From Aphis gossypii (taxonomy: Eukaryota; Arthropoda; Insecta; Hemiptera; Aphididae): DNA of 64,000 nucleotides. Position 1 is the first letter of the stretch. Each line of letters opens with the position of its first letter. The notes beneath the pieces were generated by a model. The model worked only from the letters and a program-made list of their open reading frames with translations, was not told the DNA's origin and made no database searches. Shown here one piece after another: positions 23,245-37,760 of the stretch. The stretch spans positions 35,813,260 to 35,877,259 of the forward strand of contig NC_065530.1 in NCBI RefSeq assembly GCF_020184175.1, given 5' to 3'. Position numbers and translations under genes: made by a program.

Positions 23245-23600
23245 TAAAGTTCAAATTTTGACGAAAATTCGAATTATGAATATTTGCAGATTATTTTGTA
23301 GGTATAATTTATAAAAATGTTTGTATAGGTAGCTAAGAGTTGAAAATTTAATACAAGATTTTTCATAAGTTTAACTTACAATAATTAAAACAGAACTTAA
23401 ATTTTTGTGTATTCAGGCCGTTAAAACATAAACCACCTTTTTCACCAACCACTGGAAATTATATCCTAGGCTGACAAATCATCTTCGTTCAGAATCGTTT
23501 TTCGCATACAATAATACCTATCATTGCATTCAAATTTAACCTATCCTAGTCCAAGGTTCACCCCACCCCCTAATGCACAGCAGATCGGTACCCACTTGAC
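23240..23600 (+). repeat. Right part of the interrupted ~1 kb repeat
   Basis: Continues the repeat broken at 15356. It contains ATCATCTTCGTTCAGAAT (23478-23495), the inverted form of the left core with ten bases perfectly matched. The sequence after it (GTTTTTCGCATACAATAAT, then TTCAAATTTAACC, then a GGTTCAC...CACAGCAGA stretch) recurs at 36.42-36.56 kb, and in reverse at 12.6 kb and 4.7 kb. The repeat therefore extends past the core and its true right boundary is unclear. Confidence 0.6.
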
Positions 23601-26528
23601 CGCTTTGTTACTGTTATGTAGCACTATTTCTATAGCATTAAACCCGATTATTTTTTTTTTTTTTTAGTTCTAATGGGTGAAATATTCCCCAACAAACGCT
23701 TGTAGTTTGAACTTGAGTTTTCATTGCGTTTTTATAATAGATACTGTAAATTGTGTAATAATAACCGTGCATCTTTTTTTTTCATATATAAGTAATTTCC
23801 TATTTAATTTTTACAAATATAATTCATTGTATTATAATTATTTACTATATAAAATTGATAATGTGCTGTTTAAATGAAAAAAAATATTTTGAATAGGTTA
23901 TTTTAAAACCATAACATGATTTAACGATAACGTTTAAGCTTTAATGTATGACTCTATGTTATGAGGTGTCCTTAGAATATTAATAATGATTCTTTTAAGC
24001 GTAAGTAATTAACTCTGAAACTTGTCAAATAAATTTTAAATAATGTAAATTTATCTAGAAATTAAGAATATTGTGAATTTATGACAAATATGATAAGAAA
24101 TTACAAGGTATAATCATTAAATTATTACTACATAGAGGTTGGAAAATGGTTATTTTGTGTTTATTAAAAAAATAGAGAACAAGATAAACTTAACTATACC
24201 TATATTGTTTTTATTTGGCATACATTTTTTGGTCATGTATTAGTAAACTTTTTCATAAAAAAGTGAATCGAAGTGAAAAAGATCACTGGTGCGCAAATAA
24301 TTTTCTATTAATCGATTTTCATCAATTTCAACATTTGGCTCAAAATTGTTCTTCTGTTAAGTTTTAAAACTTCCTATGGATACAGATCAAAGACATTTTT
24401 TAGTTAGTACTATAATTCGTTTTATTCAGACTGAGAGTGAAAAAAAAATAATATCTATATAATATTGTATATTCTACACAGGTTAGGCATTCATTATCAC
24501 TTTTATAACAGAAATGTATTCTAAGTATTTTAATTAGTTTTTTTTTAGACGTTTTATATTATAATAATACATTTATTATAAATAAATTCATCGTTTTTCA
24601 TTATTTAAAAGTATTATTATTATTAGAAATATAATATTTAATTTTTTTTTAATCATTAATACACGATGTTATCATTTTTTTTAATAAGATTCTATTCAAT
24701 AAGCTATTTAGTAGTATATTTACTTTACTTATAACTTATTAATATCTACCATTATCAAAAAGTGGTTTACAGTAATTTTGAGGATATTTGGTAAATTATT
24801 CTACATTAGTTTATATATATAAGGTAGACTAAGTTGGGTTAGGTAGTATTTTAGTGTAATTTTTTCGGCCACATTTGTACTTGTTTGAGTGAGATGTATA
24901 ACAAAATGTATTGTATTAGGCGTATGAAACAATGGATTACCTAAACTTAGAGCTCTAAATAAAATAAAAATATAATTCTATAAATATATTGATATATTAT
25001 AAAATATATTATGTACTTACCTACAAAATTTTTATATCTAAATCAAATCAATTAAAACGATTGACTTCCACATTAACTTTAGTGTACAATAGATAATTAT
25101 TATGTAGCTTATACTGACAAATCCTATTAATAAAGAACATAAGCTCCTTTGAGCGCAATATTGTCTTCAGGCAACAATCATTTGAACACATGGGTGAGGG
25201 ATTTAATTATCCGGTACGCCTTTGAAAGTGAATTCAATTATCTTAGAAATTACTTTGTACTATTTCTGGGGTATGTAGAATAGAATTCGTTTGCCAAATG
25301 TGACTTTAAAGTATAGTTAAGAACCCATATAACTACAAACTGAAGTTTACTATTATTGAATAATATTTTTTATTATTATAAAATATATACCTAAGAACAC
25401 AATGTTGCTTATATTTTTCTCTATCTTTGTCTGTTTTGATTATTTCCATACTTCAATAAATGTATGTACAACGTTTCTGGCAAGCACGGAAGTTAAAGGT
25501 CGTGGGCTAAACAGAAAAGTCTTAAAATCGAATTAAAGAACAAGTACCTATGAGTGGTATATACGAGATAATTTGAATGATTTGGGAGCTTTTTGACAGT
25601 ATATTTCAAATGAATACTATTTAAGTACTGTAATTAACTTTTAACCATTTATAAATATTTAAAAGTACATAATTATAAAAAAACGTCAACCTAAATTTAC
25701 AAATAATTCATAATATACATTATAATACTGTAATTTTTTCTTAAAAAAAAAATAATATTAATAATAACTATTTTTATTTACTGTAATTTTCATATTTTTT
25801 GTACCATTGTTTTTATTTTTATTAGTATACATATATTATTGATCATGTTCTTATTTCTGTATCTTATTTTATTTAAAGAGAACTATCCATCCATTGGTTT
25901 TAAAATAAATAAATAACTAAGAAATTCTAAATTACTAGTGGTAATAATGATGAAAAAAAGGTTCTATACAATTTCTGTATGATTCCTACTAAAAACTTGT
26001 ATACAAGTATTGAAATAGTTATTATACTATAGTATCATTATACTATTATAAGACATAATAAAAAAAAAACGTTGTTTATGCACAATACATTTTATAAGAG
26101 TAAAACAATAACTTAGTACACCGTAATTTAGTTAACCAAAAAAGCAAAAAATTTTCTGAGACTCCTCACTTGATCAACTAAAATTTAAATTGTTCTTATA
26201 GGCATATTTCAATTTACTATGTTGAATAACGTTAAACGAGGTGTATGGTAGAATGACCATCATGAATTATAATAAAGAGTTAAAATTTAGATTGTTTATT
26301 TTAAATTCACATTTGACTAGCGAATATTTTACCTATTTTGTGACCTCGATTATCACATTATCACATTATCTATTTGTATGAACGTTATGCATATTATGTA
26401 ATTTATTCCAACTCATTAAACACATTACACTTTTCTTATTAGGCTACTTATTTCTTTTTATTATTATTTCTTTTTAGACTTATATTTTATTTAAACAAAT
26501 AGTTACTAATGTTAAGATTTTATCATAC
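23600..26528. other. A+T-rich stretch without recognised features
   Basis: Only short chance frames (for example 23677-23877) and low-complexity sequence are visible. No domain, RNA gene or defined repeat is supported. Confidence 0.45.
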
Positions 26529-26870
26529 ATTTAGATTCTAATTGGAGCAATGATGTGTTTTTTGTATATTATGTATAATTAGTTAATAGTAAAAAAATGA
26601 TTTGGTTTTCAACTTAAATATTATTTTTCTTGGTAAAAAATTAAATAATAGGTATTGTTAGTTTTGGGAGATTAAAATTGAAAATTATCTTTATATAATT
26701 TCAAAATAATATTGGTTAAAACAAAAAAATAAAAAAATATTTTATTTTAAATGTAATTCAAAAACTAAAGCTGTAGTTTCTTGAAATTTCCATCAAATTT
26801 TATTTTATCATTTATTAAATTTTTAGAATATTTTGACTAATCTTTTAGTTATTTATAGACATTTGATATT
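26529..26870 (+). repeat. Decayed copy of the dispersed ATTCTGAACG repeat
   Basis: It starts AGATTCTAATTGGAGCAATGA, matching the left end at 14600 with the core altered. Phrases shared with the 37.5 and 41.5 kb copies follow, including AGAATATTTTGACT near 26823 as the reverse of a repeated motif. It is considerably diverged. Confidence 0.4.
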
Positions 26871-29860
26871 ATACTTTTTTTTTTTACAATAATTTAAAAT
26901 TGAGATTTAAACAAAATAATATAAAATAATATAATATAATTTAAAATTTAAATGAAGAATAACAATTTAGTTATTTTTGAAAGTATTCCATTGTATATTA
27001 TGCTTAATGACATTTCTAAAATATTTGGATATATTTTATCCTATTCCCATGGACATACATATATACACACCGTTCTACAATAAGTTAGTATTGACTGAAA
27101 AATTAATAATAATAATAAATTATATAAATATATATTATTGTTATAAGTTACCTAATATTAATCATATAATATACCTAAATGCAATATTTTCAAGAAAAAT
27201 ATAATTCTACCTACAGTATTGTTATAAATTATAATACTAAAATAGCAGTATAAATTAATATACTTAGTTTATTTTGCTTTGAATCACTTTACTATAGAAA
27301 AGAAATATTTATCATTGAATTATAATATTCAATACATACATTACAATGACTTTATCAATACCGATTTGTACATTATGTACCTTTTTAACAGCATAGCGAT
27401 TACCTAATTCATCCTTTATAGACAATATTTCAACTTTTAGCTAACTCTTATTCAAGAAAAATAATCACAGACTACAGCCTATATATTATATATATTAATA
27501 ACAATAATATTGCATTCCTTGCTTTTATCAGACTCTAAAATAATATTAATATTTAAAATTACAATAAGATATATAAAACATTTTAGCTAGGTATTAAAAT
27601 ACACTAAATACCATAATTTTTTACAATAATGTAATAGATGTTATTTTTTTGTTCCCTCTAGCAGAATTTTTTTGTAAATAAAATGAATCAATACACTGTT
27701 AATCAATAAAAAAAAAAAATACATACTACGACGAACGGTTTTCCTGTTCTTCGTTTTATTTGCCTTGAGAAATGTATTATTCGGTTTAATGGGACTTGTA
27801 GGTGTATATATTAAAAAAATTATTTTTTGTATTTGTCATTTAAATTGTTATGAATAAATTTTATCTTTTTTTTTATCTTAGATAAAAGTATCACATAATC
27901 GGTGGTTTTATGTGCAGATAGCTGATGTGTTATGGTACATAATACCTATACTGATGATATTATAATATATATTCAAATTCTCCCTCATCGTGATGTAAGT
28001 GTGCAAAATATAAATATGAAAATAATATACCTATTTGTTTTTGTTTTTTTTTTAACTAAAAGGTTTGAGAGTATTTTATAGGGAATCCATAAAAACTGAT
28101 CATGGTTTAAACTATAAAAATTGTCTCAGACACACAAAAAAAAACATTGTATGTTGGCAATAATATTTTTGTTTGATTTTTAGTCAAAGTTAATTTTTTT
28201 TTTTTTTTGATTTGGAACAAATTATTATATTATATATTTATATCTATTAGTTGAGAATTTAAATTATTCACTTCGATGGTTCTAGCATATATAATTAAAA
28301 TAAAATTATTTAATTGTACGTACTGATAAATCATAATAGTTCTCTAATGTCTTTGAAAATGTATTTGAATGTATAAAGTTATTTTGAATACATATCCTGC
28401 TGTATCTCATTTTCTTGCATAGTAAACTCCACGTTAATGTATAATGTTTATGTGTATTAATTATTAACACAAAAATGAATGACACAACATGTGGGAATTC
28501 TAACTGAGCCTATGGGAAATTAATTATTAATCTGAGTACGAAGGAAAACATGAATTGAAATAAGGCGTAATGACAGCAAGGTAAGCGCAGATTATGAGCA
28601 AAAGTGATGTTCAATGCAAAGTTTAAATCTACTACTCCGCAGCTTACTTGAAATTTCATATAAATATTATTTCTCAATTAAGTGAAATATATTATTGTTG
28701 CATAACATTAAATTCAAATAAATTTCAGTCATTTATTAGGACTTAACAAATTAAACGTCTACCCACTAATATTTGTATTATTTAGATATTCCGTACAAAC
28801 ATGCTTTTAAGGTTCAAAACAATGTCAAATATTTTTAAAACAGTCCTTGATACGTAAAAACTAATTATTAACTGACCACTGTTTGTAGTATATTTATTTT
28901 GTATAATTATACTCTATATAAATACTATGTAAATAAAGTTCTATATTAATTTCCATTCAAAATAAAATTATAGAATGCCGTGGTTATTCTTCACTTTTGA
29001 TATAAAAATATAAAATAACTTTAATCAAGTTTTTAATAACTATTTAAGCTATTATATCATTTGTAACTACATATTATCTAGAGGTATCTAGAAAATTTAT
29101 ATCATATAGCTTAAAATGATTTGAATACTAAGATAAAGTATTAAAATAACAAAAAATATGTTAAAGTTAAAGTTAACATTTTTACTTAAAATATATTGTA
29201 TAATGTTATTATGACATTTAACTGTCTAATAAAAAAAAAAATATATATATTTTATTAAAACAAATTGAATTTTCAGTAAAATGTGGGTTAATTTATCTTA
29301 ATTATCATGGTTATGCTGTAAAGAAGTTTTTGGTTTATAAACATAAATAAATCAATATTAACTAATATATTTGTGTATTTTTTTTACAAAACAATATTGA
29401 ACCAAATTTATGAGACAATTAATGTAGATATAAATTTTAATAATAATTGGTATTTATAAATTTAATCAAATAAAAAGTAGTGCTGATATAACCAAGTAAT
29501 TATTTCTTTTAAAGTGCTAGGAACTTATACGATACATATTCTGTAGTTTAATTGTCCAAAAACATCTTATTGTATTTAATAAAAAATAATTAAGTATTTA
29601 AGTTAATTTTTAATATATTTAAAAACTAAGATAACTTTAAAAATATTTAATTTAAATATATATAATATATATATACAAACAAAAAACTATAAAAAGTTTG
29701 TTAAATAAAAATCGTTTAAAAATAATTTTTAAATAATATTATATTATACATTAAAAAATATTTAGAAAGAACAGACATTATGTTTCTATTGTGCATATTT
29801 TTCATATTAGTGGTTTTGTTAAGGAAAAAAAATAATAACAATAACTAAAATGAGACATTG
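26871..29860. other. A+T-rich stretch without recognised features
   Basis: The 75-codon frame at 26977-27204 and others here are A+T-biased with no recognisable domain. No structural RNA or repeat boundary could be identified. Confidence 0.45.
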
Positions 29861-29939
29861 CTAATGGAAATGAAGCAAAATTATTTTTGTGTGAAAATGA
29901 TGAAAGATTTTGTTTTGTTTTAGTACCAAAAGGAGTTTT

Positions 29940-30060
29940 GTCTTTTTCACAGCGGGAACCCCCTCCAGGGTTCCAATTACCCTAAAAGCACCCCCGGCGA
30001 TATACAGTCTTAGGTTAGACGCAGATTTCAATTCCCCTTTGGTCTGTTGAACGTATAGTG
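29940..30060. other. Short G+C-richer patch with hairpin, unrecognised
   Basis: GGAACCC (29955-29961) and GGGTTCC (29968-29974) form a perfect 7-bp stem with a six-base loop. The patch continues with C-rich sequence to about 30035 before the A+T-rich background returns. A minus-strand frame of 71 codons (29861-30076) is open across it but I do not recognise the product. It may be a piece of a transposon or an isolated exon. Confidence 0.25.
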
Positions 30061-30079
30061 TAAAATCTAAAAACAAAAC

Positions 30080-33000
30080 AATGACGTCACTTATCTTTAT
30101 ACCAAATGTTTTTTTTTATACATCGAGTTTTTTTTTAAGATCAAACCAAAATGAAACTAGTGAATTTGTAGTAATTAAATATTAATATTTTAATAATTTA
30201 TTCTATAAAAAAATAAAATATTTGTTTTTCTCACATTTCTATGCAGTTTTTATTTAACATGGTGTAGGATATTTAATATTGTTATGAATGCAATTATTAA
30301 TTCATAGGTTCCTATTTTATTTTGTTGTTACATATTTCTTTTCAACCATTACCCGTACATATTTAAAGCATTTTTGATATTTTATATACTATAATTATGA
30401 TTGAAGTTTTCATATTTCTCGGATACGAACATTCGTTATAAAACGTATTACTATACACCACCTCCTACTCAATCGTCATCTATAAATCGTGTCCACGCTA
30501 GCTTATTAAAATGAAACCCAACAGGCAGAGAGGTGGATCTAACTCAATGTGACAAACAGTCCATTATCAAAATTTGTACAAGTCCGTCGTAAACCTATTT
30601 CATCACAATAATATTATTGCATCGTTAAATTTGTAATAATTGGCATTAGTTTTGTGAATTTGAATTATCTGTCCGATCATCTATGATACATCGTTTTTAT
30701 TTTACTGTAAAATATGTATGATAGTCCTGTGTCAAAATACACATCACTATAATAATATATATTGCCCCATTGCAATTATTTTTATTTCTTTTCGCGAAAC
30801 TGAAATAACGCCAATAAAGGATTTTGTATTTAATATGTTTCGTTGTACACCACCACCAAAGTACTCCAATAATACTAGTAATAATAATTATTATGTCGAT
30901 TTTACACGGTAAATATTTACGGAATTAATGAATAATTATATTATTTGCCAAGGTGGACGAATTTAAAGACAATATATTATCTTTGGGCTATGAAGTAATG
31001 AATAGTAACCGAAATAAATCAAATGTGTTTCCGTTTAGATGAAAAATAAAAGTAATAATAATAATAAACAATAAACATAGATAGTTTATTCTATTTTATT
31101 TATTATTAAAATGATTTATTAATTAATGTTTACTGTATAAACAGAATATTTATTTTTAAAAATTTCAAAAACTGTTATTAAAAACAAATTCTGATCTGAG
31201 TATGTCAAATATAATTTTATTATGATGTACTTAACATCTATCATACATCACAATTAAGTTGTCTGGTTTTTAAATATAAATATTGTACAGACAATTCGTA
31301 ACTATAAAGTATTTTATATTTACATAAAAGTTGTTATTAATTCATACTTTCTTTTTTTTTTTTTTGCTTATTTTTTAAAATGTATTCAAATCGTACCTAA
31401 TTTATAAATTCGAATTTAGATATTTTTATTTGTATATCATATTATTAATCCATACAATTAAAACAGTATAAATCAAGTATTTTATTTATCGATTCAGGTA
31501 CCTATAATATTTTAAAATAAAATTATTGGTTTATTTCTAATGCAAACTTGACTTGAATACGATTTGTTATATTCTTTCAATATTATAACGCCAAGGAACA
31601 ATGGTTTAATATTCTTTTGAACCATTGTGATAATTTCTTTGCTTGCATACTGTTTTTTTTGTTTTTTGTTTTTTTATTTGATGCGTTGATATAGACTATA
31701 TTTATTGTGGTTGTGAATTATGAAGTATTTCTTTGTTGGGTATTCCATAAATGAACTTATTTGTTTGTATCTTAACCCTATATTTTCACATTCCACCAAG
31801 TATATTTATGGTTTTAATATCATGTAGGTAAATTGTGTAATATATTCTAATATTTTATGAAATTATATTGTATTTAATAGAATAAAAAACTATAGATGAT
31901 CGAATATAATTAATACATGTATAGTGTATATATATTTTTTAAGATTTTTAATAATGAGTTATAAATAATATATTTATAAAAAAACTTTTAGCTCCTACTA
32001 AAGCGTAAAATAATAATAATTAATGGAGACAAATTTTGAATGCTTATTTAAACGACTAATAAAATGTATATGGATGGTTAATAAATTATTGATTATTAAT
32101 TTAATTAATTTAATTGCTTACATATAAAAAAAACAGTTGCATAATAAATTCAATTTGTTTTTATAATTTACTCATATAACTCAAAATTAGATTTTTAGTA
32201 TCATATATACTATAAAAATACTATAGTAATAGTATAATATAATAATATTATTATATATTATAATACTATAATATACTTTTTCATTATGAAGAAAAAAAAA
32301 TATTAAAATAATCTAAAAAGTGAAATGAAGATATTTTTTTATTTTTAATCTAAAACTTATATACTCTATACTAAAAAAAAAAAAATAATTAATAATAATA
32401 AATAATTGTATTTAGTATAATAAGTCTTCCAATATAGAGCATTTAATTTTTTTGATCTTTTCCAGATATAAAAATAATGAATCGTATTATATGAGTATTA
32501 TAAATGAATCATAACAACTTTTTTATAAATCTTAATCCCACTGAGTTCCTTATTAAATAAACCATATCAAAATGAATACATTTTAAGAGCAACTGTTTTT
32601 ATTGGGTATTTACCTATAATTTGTTAATTTTTTATTGTTTTCCAAGGTTAGTATACTATGTGTTTTATATTTTTAAATGGTAAAATTATCTTACAAACGT
32701 ATAAAGATATAAATGTATTTAAAAAACATAATATATTTATAAATTTTAAGATTATTCACAGTCTTTTACAATAATTTATTCACTTAAAAAAATGGCAACG
32801 TATAAAATATATATCTTCTAAAATTAAGAATTTAAGAATTATTGAAAATTTAGTTAAATGATTTTTCATTACTAAAATATGTATTGAGAATTTTAAACAA
32901 TATTTGGTAATGATTTTAAAGCCGATACAAAATTAATAAATTGTTAAGTCTTTGAAATCACTGGTTTGTAAAACGAATTGATTACGAATGGTTAAACAAG

Positions 33001-34920
33001 TTTATTAAACAGTTTTCCATAAAGAACAATAGATATTAAGTCGATGAATCGATCTATTGTGAATATAGCTTAATGAACAATGTGTTGTTGTTTCTAAAAC
33101 GTAATTCCCTTTTTGTATTGTTAGAATGTATAGTAATATATCGTCGTTTATACGAATTAATTGAATTTGAAAAATGAAATAAAAATATATTCAATTGTTA
33201 ATGTTCAGGAAAAACGCACACTATCAGAACCTTATATATTTATAAAACAAAAACATTTCAATACAAAAACTTGAACGTGGTTTTATAATATATTATTATT
33301 ATTATGTTTGTAAAGTTTTTGAAAACCGCTTAACTCAACTGACTGGTGATACAAACATTGGTGTTTCACATATTTTTCAACGAAAAGTTTAAAGCTATTG
33401 TTATATTGTCTGCACAAGTTACACGGACAGTAAATATTTATTTATTTTAAATTTTTCATCAATATTGTTGTTTTTCTTGATATTGAACTTGGCTACACTT
33501 GCCACAATAAAGTGTTTTAAAGTACAAACACTTTTTGGATGCCATAGTTTAGCTATAATACTAGTCCTAAAGGTGACATAATATAAGAATTATTCGGAAC
33601 TTAAGTTTCAGGGTTGTTGGCAGGTATTGATTCAGTTAGCAATGTTAATGAATAGAAAACTAAAGGGATATAGGTGGTATGGTATTGGTATGATCATTTA
33701 GAGTACTCCGAAGAAAATCAATGATTAGCTATGGTAATTATTGATATATGCGAGAAAATCTGATGCTGCCATTGGTATTCTTTAAAGTTTTTAACATTCA
33801 GTGAACTAAACCAAAGTATTTTTAATTTTGCGTATAGGTAATATTACCTATATAGTTACGTCTTATGATGTTTGCCAATTAAAAAAAAACCCACAACATA
33901 TAAAAATCGTGATCATCGAATTATTTATATAAATACGAGTACACTAAATAATAACATTCATAATCCAATTTTTTTTTTATATAATTTTAAAATTTATGCG
34001 ATGGTTTTGTTTAATTTCACAAGACGTTAAGTTAAAATGTTTGATTTATTTTACTAATCGAAGTGTAACGTGATTCTATTTTAAATCAATTAAGTCAATA
34101 AAACAATGCTTCCTAGTAAATTCATTATGATGGTTGTTGAACAGTTTTTTTTTACTGTTACCTATAGTTATTGTCCAGTTTCGATCCATAAAAGCGTTTT
34201 TTTTTCTAATATCCCCATAATTTTGTCCATAATAAGATAATATGGATAGTGGATACCTATATATTGTCTTTTAAATTAATACAGAAATTATTTAAAGATA
34301 GTATTCATACAATAATAATTGTATTAAAAACATTTTTATGTACAAGTATAATATGAATATAAATAAAAAATAATTATAATCATATTGGTGTTAGAAAAAA
34401 ATTATTATTTTTAATTAAATATGTTTATTAGTTTTTAATTGTGGTTGTAGTTGTTTCGAGGGACATATTCAGGATTAACTTAACCTCCAATTTAATTTTT
34501 GTTGACTCATTTACTTTAACAACAAGATCTAACGATAATAACAAATTCACACTAAGTTGGTTGAGTTATAATCAAGTTGTATTTAATATATTTTATCACT
34601 GTATAACATAAATTACTTTTGTAAATCAAAGTTATCCGATAACTTTATATAGATTATTGTACTCGATACCTACTAATGAATTATGAACTAATTACAGTTT
34701 GTTTCGAAAAATTATAATACTAATATTCAACGTTAATATTTAAAATAATATTGTTTTTAAATTTATAAAACAAACAGTTATTGATTACTATAAGCAATAC
34801 TATAATTGTTAATGAAATATATTATTCTATTTATCTATCACAAAATAAATATGTTTGATTATTCCAGTGATTTATAATAACGTAAAATAAATTATAGATA
34901 GTATTGTGAAACTGTATGTG
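30080..34920. other. A+T-rich stretch without recognised genes
   Basis: A somewhat less A+T-rich part at about 30420-30600 has no recognisable content. About 32210-32275 is a cluster of TA-rich palindromic sequence. No coding or RNA gene is supported. Confidence 0.4.
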
Positions 34921-34930
34921 ATTTCATATA

Positions 34931-35005
34931 CTATTGGCTTAGAGGTAAGTGTCTCTGGTGTGTCAGGTGTTTCGGTGTTTCATCAGCGCCCCTTTAATCC
35001 AGAAC
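34931..35005 (+). repeat. Possible tRNA-derived SINE remnant
   Basis: TGGCTTAGAGGT (34935-34946) fits the polymerase III A-box pattern of tRNAs, and a G+C-richer stretch with GTGTTTCGGTGTTTC follows at B-box distance, but it does not match the GGTTCGANTCC consensus. No cloverleaf folds convincingly, so this is at best a decayed SINE head rather than a tRNA gene. Confidence 0.25.
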
Positions 35006-35830
35006 TGAATTTAGTCTAATACAATATAAAACACACATAATTATGAATCGTTTTTCTTATAATAATATGTCATTTTAAAAATCAAACGAGAACAATAAAA
35101 TGTACTATCACATCTATCCTTCAAAAGTATTTTTAAAATAGTTGTTTATCTTATAAGGTCGAGACAAATTTCTTCGGTTGTCACTGTAAAATAGTTTCAA
35201 ACAAATGAACAGTGAAAACGAACTAACATAATTGAAAATAAAAATAATTTCAAGTTTTCTGATTGATGATTTTCAGTTATTAATCATCATATTATACTAA
35301 AATATATTTATATTATGTAACAACATGTATCGTAGGTACTCAAATTTAGAACACACAATTGTATATCAGTCCGATAAATAATAATTCCATTAAATATTAT
35401 AAAAAAATAAGTTTGTTTTCTTACAGTTAGTAAGTTTATAATATATAAAAAACGAAAACAAGCAGTAATTAAAGTTTGTTAATTATTAATAACAAGAGTT
35501 TATTATATATCCTCGAAGCCGATTATTTCACAGTCTAATAAACACAATAAACAATGACTTTTTCCTTAAAATTTCCCTTGATAGAAAATCGAATATTTTT
35601 TTTTATTATTATAATATTACTGTTCCAGATCCAGCGCGAGTTCTAAAGTTACTTACTTTACTTTCGTAAATGGACATAATAAGTCATAGCTAGTTCCTTG
35701 TTTTTATTTATCATTGATTAAGTCACTTTAGTAACGAAAAATTTAAAAATAAAATTATTGTTTACAAATACGATTTTGAACGAAGAAAATTTGTCAGTTT
35801 ATATTTCTATGGATAATTTTGTTTATTATT

Positions 35831-36130
35831 AGATTTTGAGTGAAACAATACATGTATTGATATTTTAATTGGTCAATTATCTATTTAGTTTTGAATCTGT
35901 TTACACATTTATTAAAAAAAAAAAAAATAAACTTTTAGGTTAAAATGTAGTATTTTTGGTATGAATTTTGATCTAGTTAATAATTTTGGAAGGGTCCAAA
36001 GTAAAAATTTCAGTTTTATTAATAAATATTTGACATTGTTGAATTTTTTTATTTTTGAACTATTAAACTTTTATTAATGAATAAAAAACATTGGACATTT
36101 ATCATAACATTATATTTAATTTTTTTTTTA
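35831..36130 (+). repeat. Decayed copy of the dispersed ATTCTGAACG repeat
   Basis: AGATTTTGAGTGAAACAATA at the left resembles the repeat's left end, and the A- and T-run architecture that follows is like that of the 14601 copy. Divergence is high. Confidence 0.3.
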
Positions 36131-36424
36131 AGAAAATAAAAAATATAAACATACGTAGTCACAAATTTTTTACTAACACTTAAATTATTATATTATCCTA
36201 GTCATACAGTTCTACAATAAGTTGGTTATGATCCAAAAGTTATTATGATATAAAATATAATATATATACTATCAAAATAATTATATAAAATTCAATGTTT
36301 TATTGAAAATCCATTCAACCTACCATATTGTCCGTATTATTAGACATAAAATTAACTACTATAACATAGCAAAATATTTAAATATACAATCAAATGTAAT
36401 TAGTAAAATTATAAACTAATAAAC

Positions 36425-36560
36425 AGTCTATGCTCAGAATCGTTTTTCGTATGTAATAATTCATTATTGAATTTGAATTATTTAAATTTTAAAATTCCGT
36501 TGGAATGATCAACTTTAATAGAGGTTCACTTGATACCTAAAACTTACTGTACAGCAGAGT
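36425..36560 (+). repeat. Right-end fragment of the dispersed ATTCTGAACG repeat
   Basis: GCTCAGAATCGTTTTTCGTA, then ATAATTCATTATTGAATTTGAA, then AGAGGTTCAC and TACAGCAGAG, occur in the same order as in 23486-23590. This supports the view that the repeat extends beyond its inverted core. Confidence 0.6.
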
Positions 36561-37493
36561 ACTTGTCATTTTTTAAACAACTAAGGATTGAAAATGCATT
36601 GTCTTATAGTTATTTTTTATAATGTAATTAAAAATAAAGTTTAATGCCAAACCATAAGCCATATATATATATTATTAGTGATTTAATTTCAAATTTGTAT
36701 GTTGATGAATACCTAGGTACTTATTTATTCGTAGTACAATGATGTAGTAATCTTATTAAATTTAGTTTGGTGTCAATAAAAATGTTAAATTCTCTTTACC
36801 AAATGTTTTAGTTTTTAAGTACAAGCATTTATATAAAACGATCAAAATATTAAATACCTACTGAAACACTTAAGTATGCATATCTTTTTTGTATATTATA
36901 AAACTGTAAAATTACGTTGAAGTCAACTGCGTTACTCTAATATCAAAGTAAAATGTATGCTTTTGACAACCAAAAACATTTTGTAATATTAATGAATTCC
37001 TATGATATTTGACAATGTTGGTTAGTATTACACGCATATCATTTGTTTCAAAAGTTTAATAACACATAACCCTAAAATCTACATTAGCTAGAATAATTTA
37101 TAATATTATGATTAGATTAATACATATACTTCACAAAATAGAGTTAGGTAATAATATAATGTTTATTAAATTGTTAAAACAAAACACATGGGATTAATAC
37201 AATACGAGTTTTAATATACAATTCAATAGAATCTCTAAATAACTATTATAGTTTATGTCTATTATTATTATCTATTTTTATTTATTATTAGCCTATGTCA
37301 TTTCAACAATTATGTAATTTTCTCCAACATTCAGAGCTATAAACTATGATAAGTTTGTGTCGTATTTATTTTGTGGTCTGGTCTAAATTAATGTTATTAA
37401 TTATTATTTAGTAAAAAATATTATAATTTTAAATAAAATGAAATAAATTTGTTCATAAATACACACGTTTGTCATACTTTACTTTAAAATTCT

Positions 37494-37760
37494 GATCAGA
37501 GTGAAGAATTAATCAATTTTACAATTATGTGTGTTTTGTATGTGGTATGTGTGTATTTAGGCATATTATATTATATTAGGTAACAGAAATGTTTTAATTT
37601 CCAACTTTTTTTAAAAAAAAAAAAAAAAAAGATTAAGACTAAAGTTAATTGTGAAATTTCTATAAATTTAATATATCAAAAAGAATCAAAATATTTAGAA
37701 AATTATACAACGTAGGAAATGCTGAACCTTAAATTTAGTGAACATTTGTTTATCTAAAAG
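37494..37760 (+). repeat. Decayed copy of the dispersed ATTCTGAACG repeat
   Basis: TTCTGATCAGAGTGAAGAAT, then CAATTTTACAATTATGTGTG, parallel the left end at 14601-14650. A poly-A/T zone and AATATTTAGAAAATTATA (about 37690) follow, shared with copies at 0.8 kb and 41.5 kb. Confidence 0.5.

Noticed and set aside
34931..35005. Functional tRNA gene
   Set aside because: The B-box is poor and no acceptor or anticodon stems fold.
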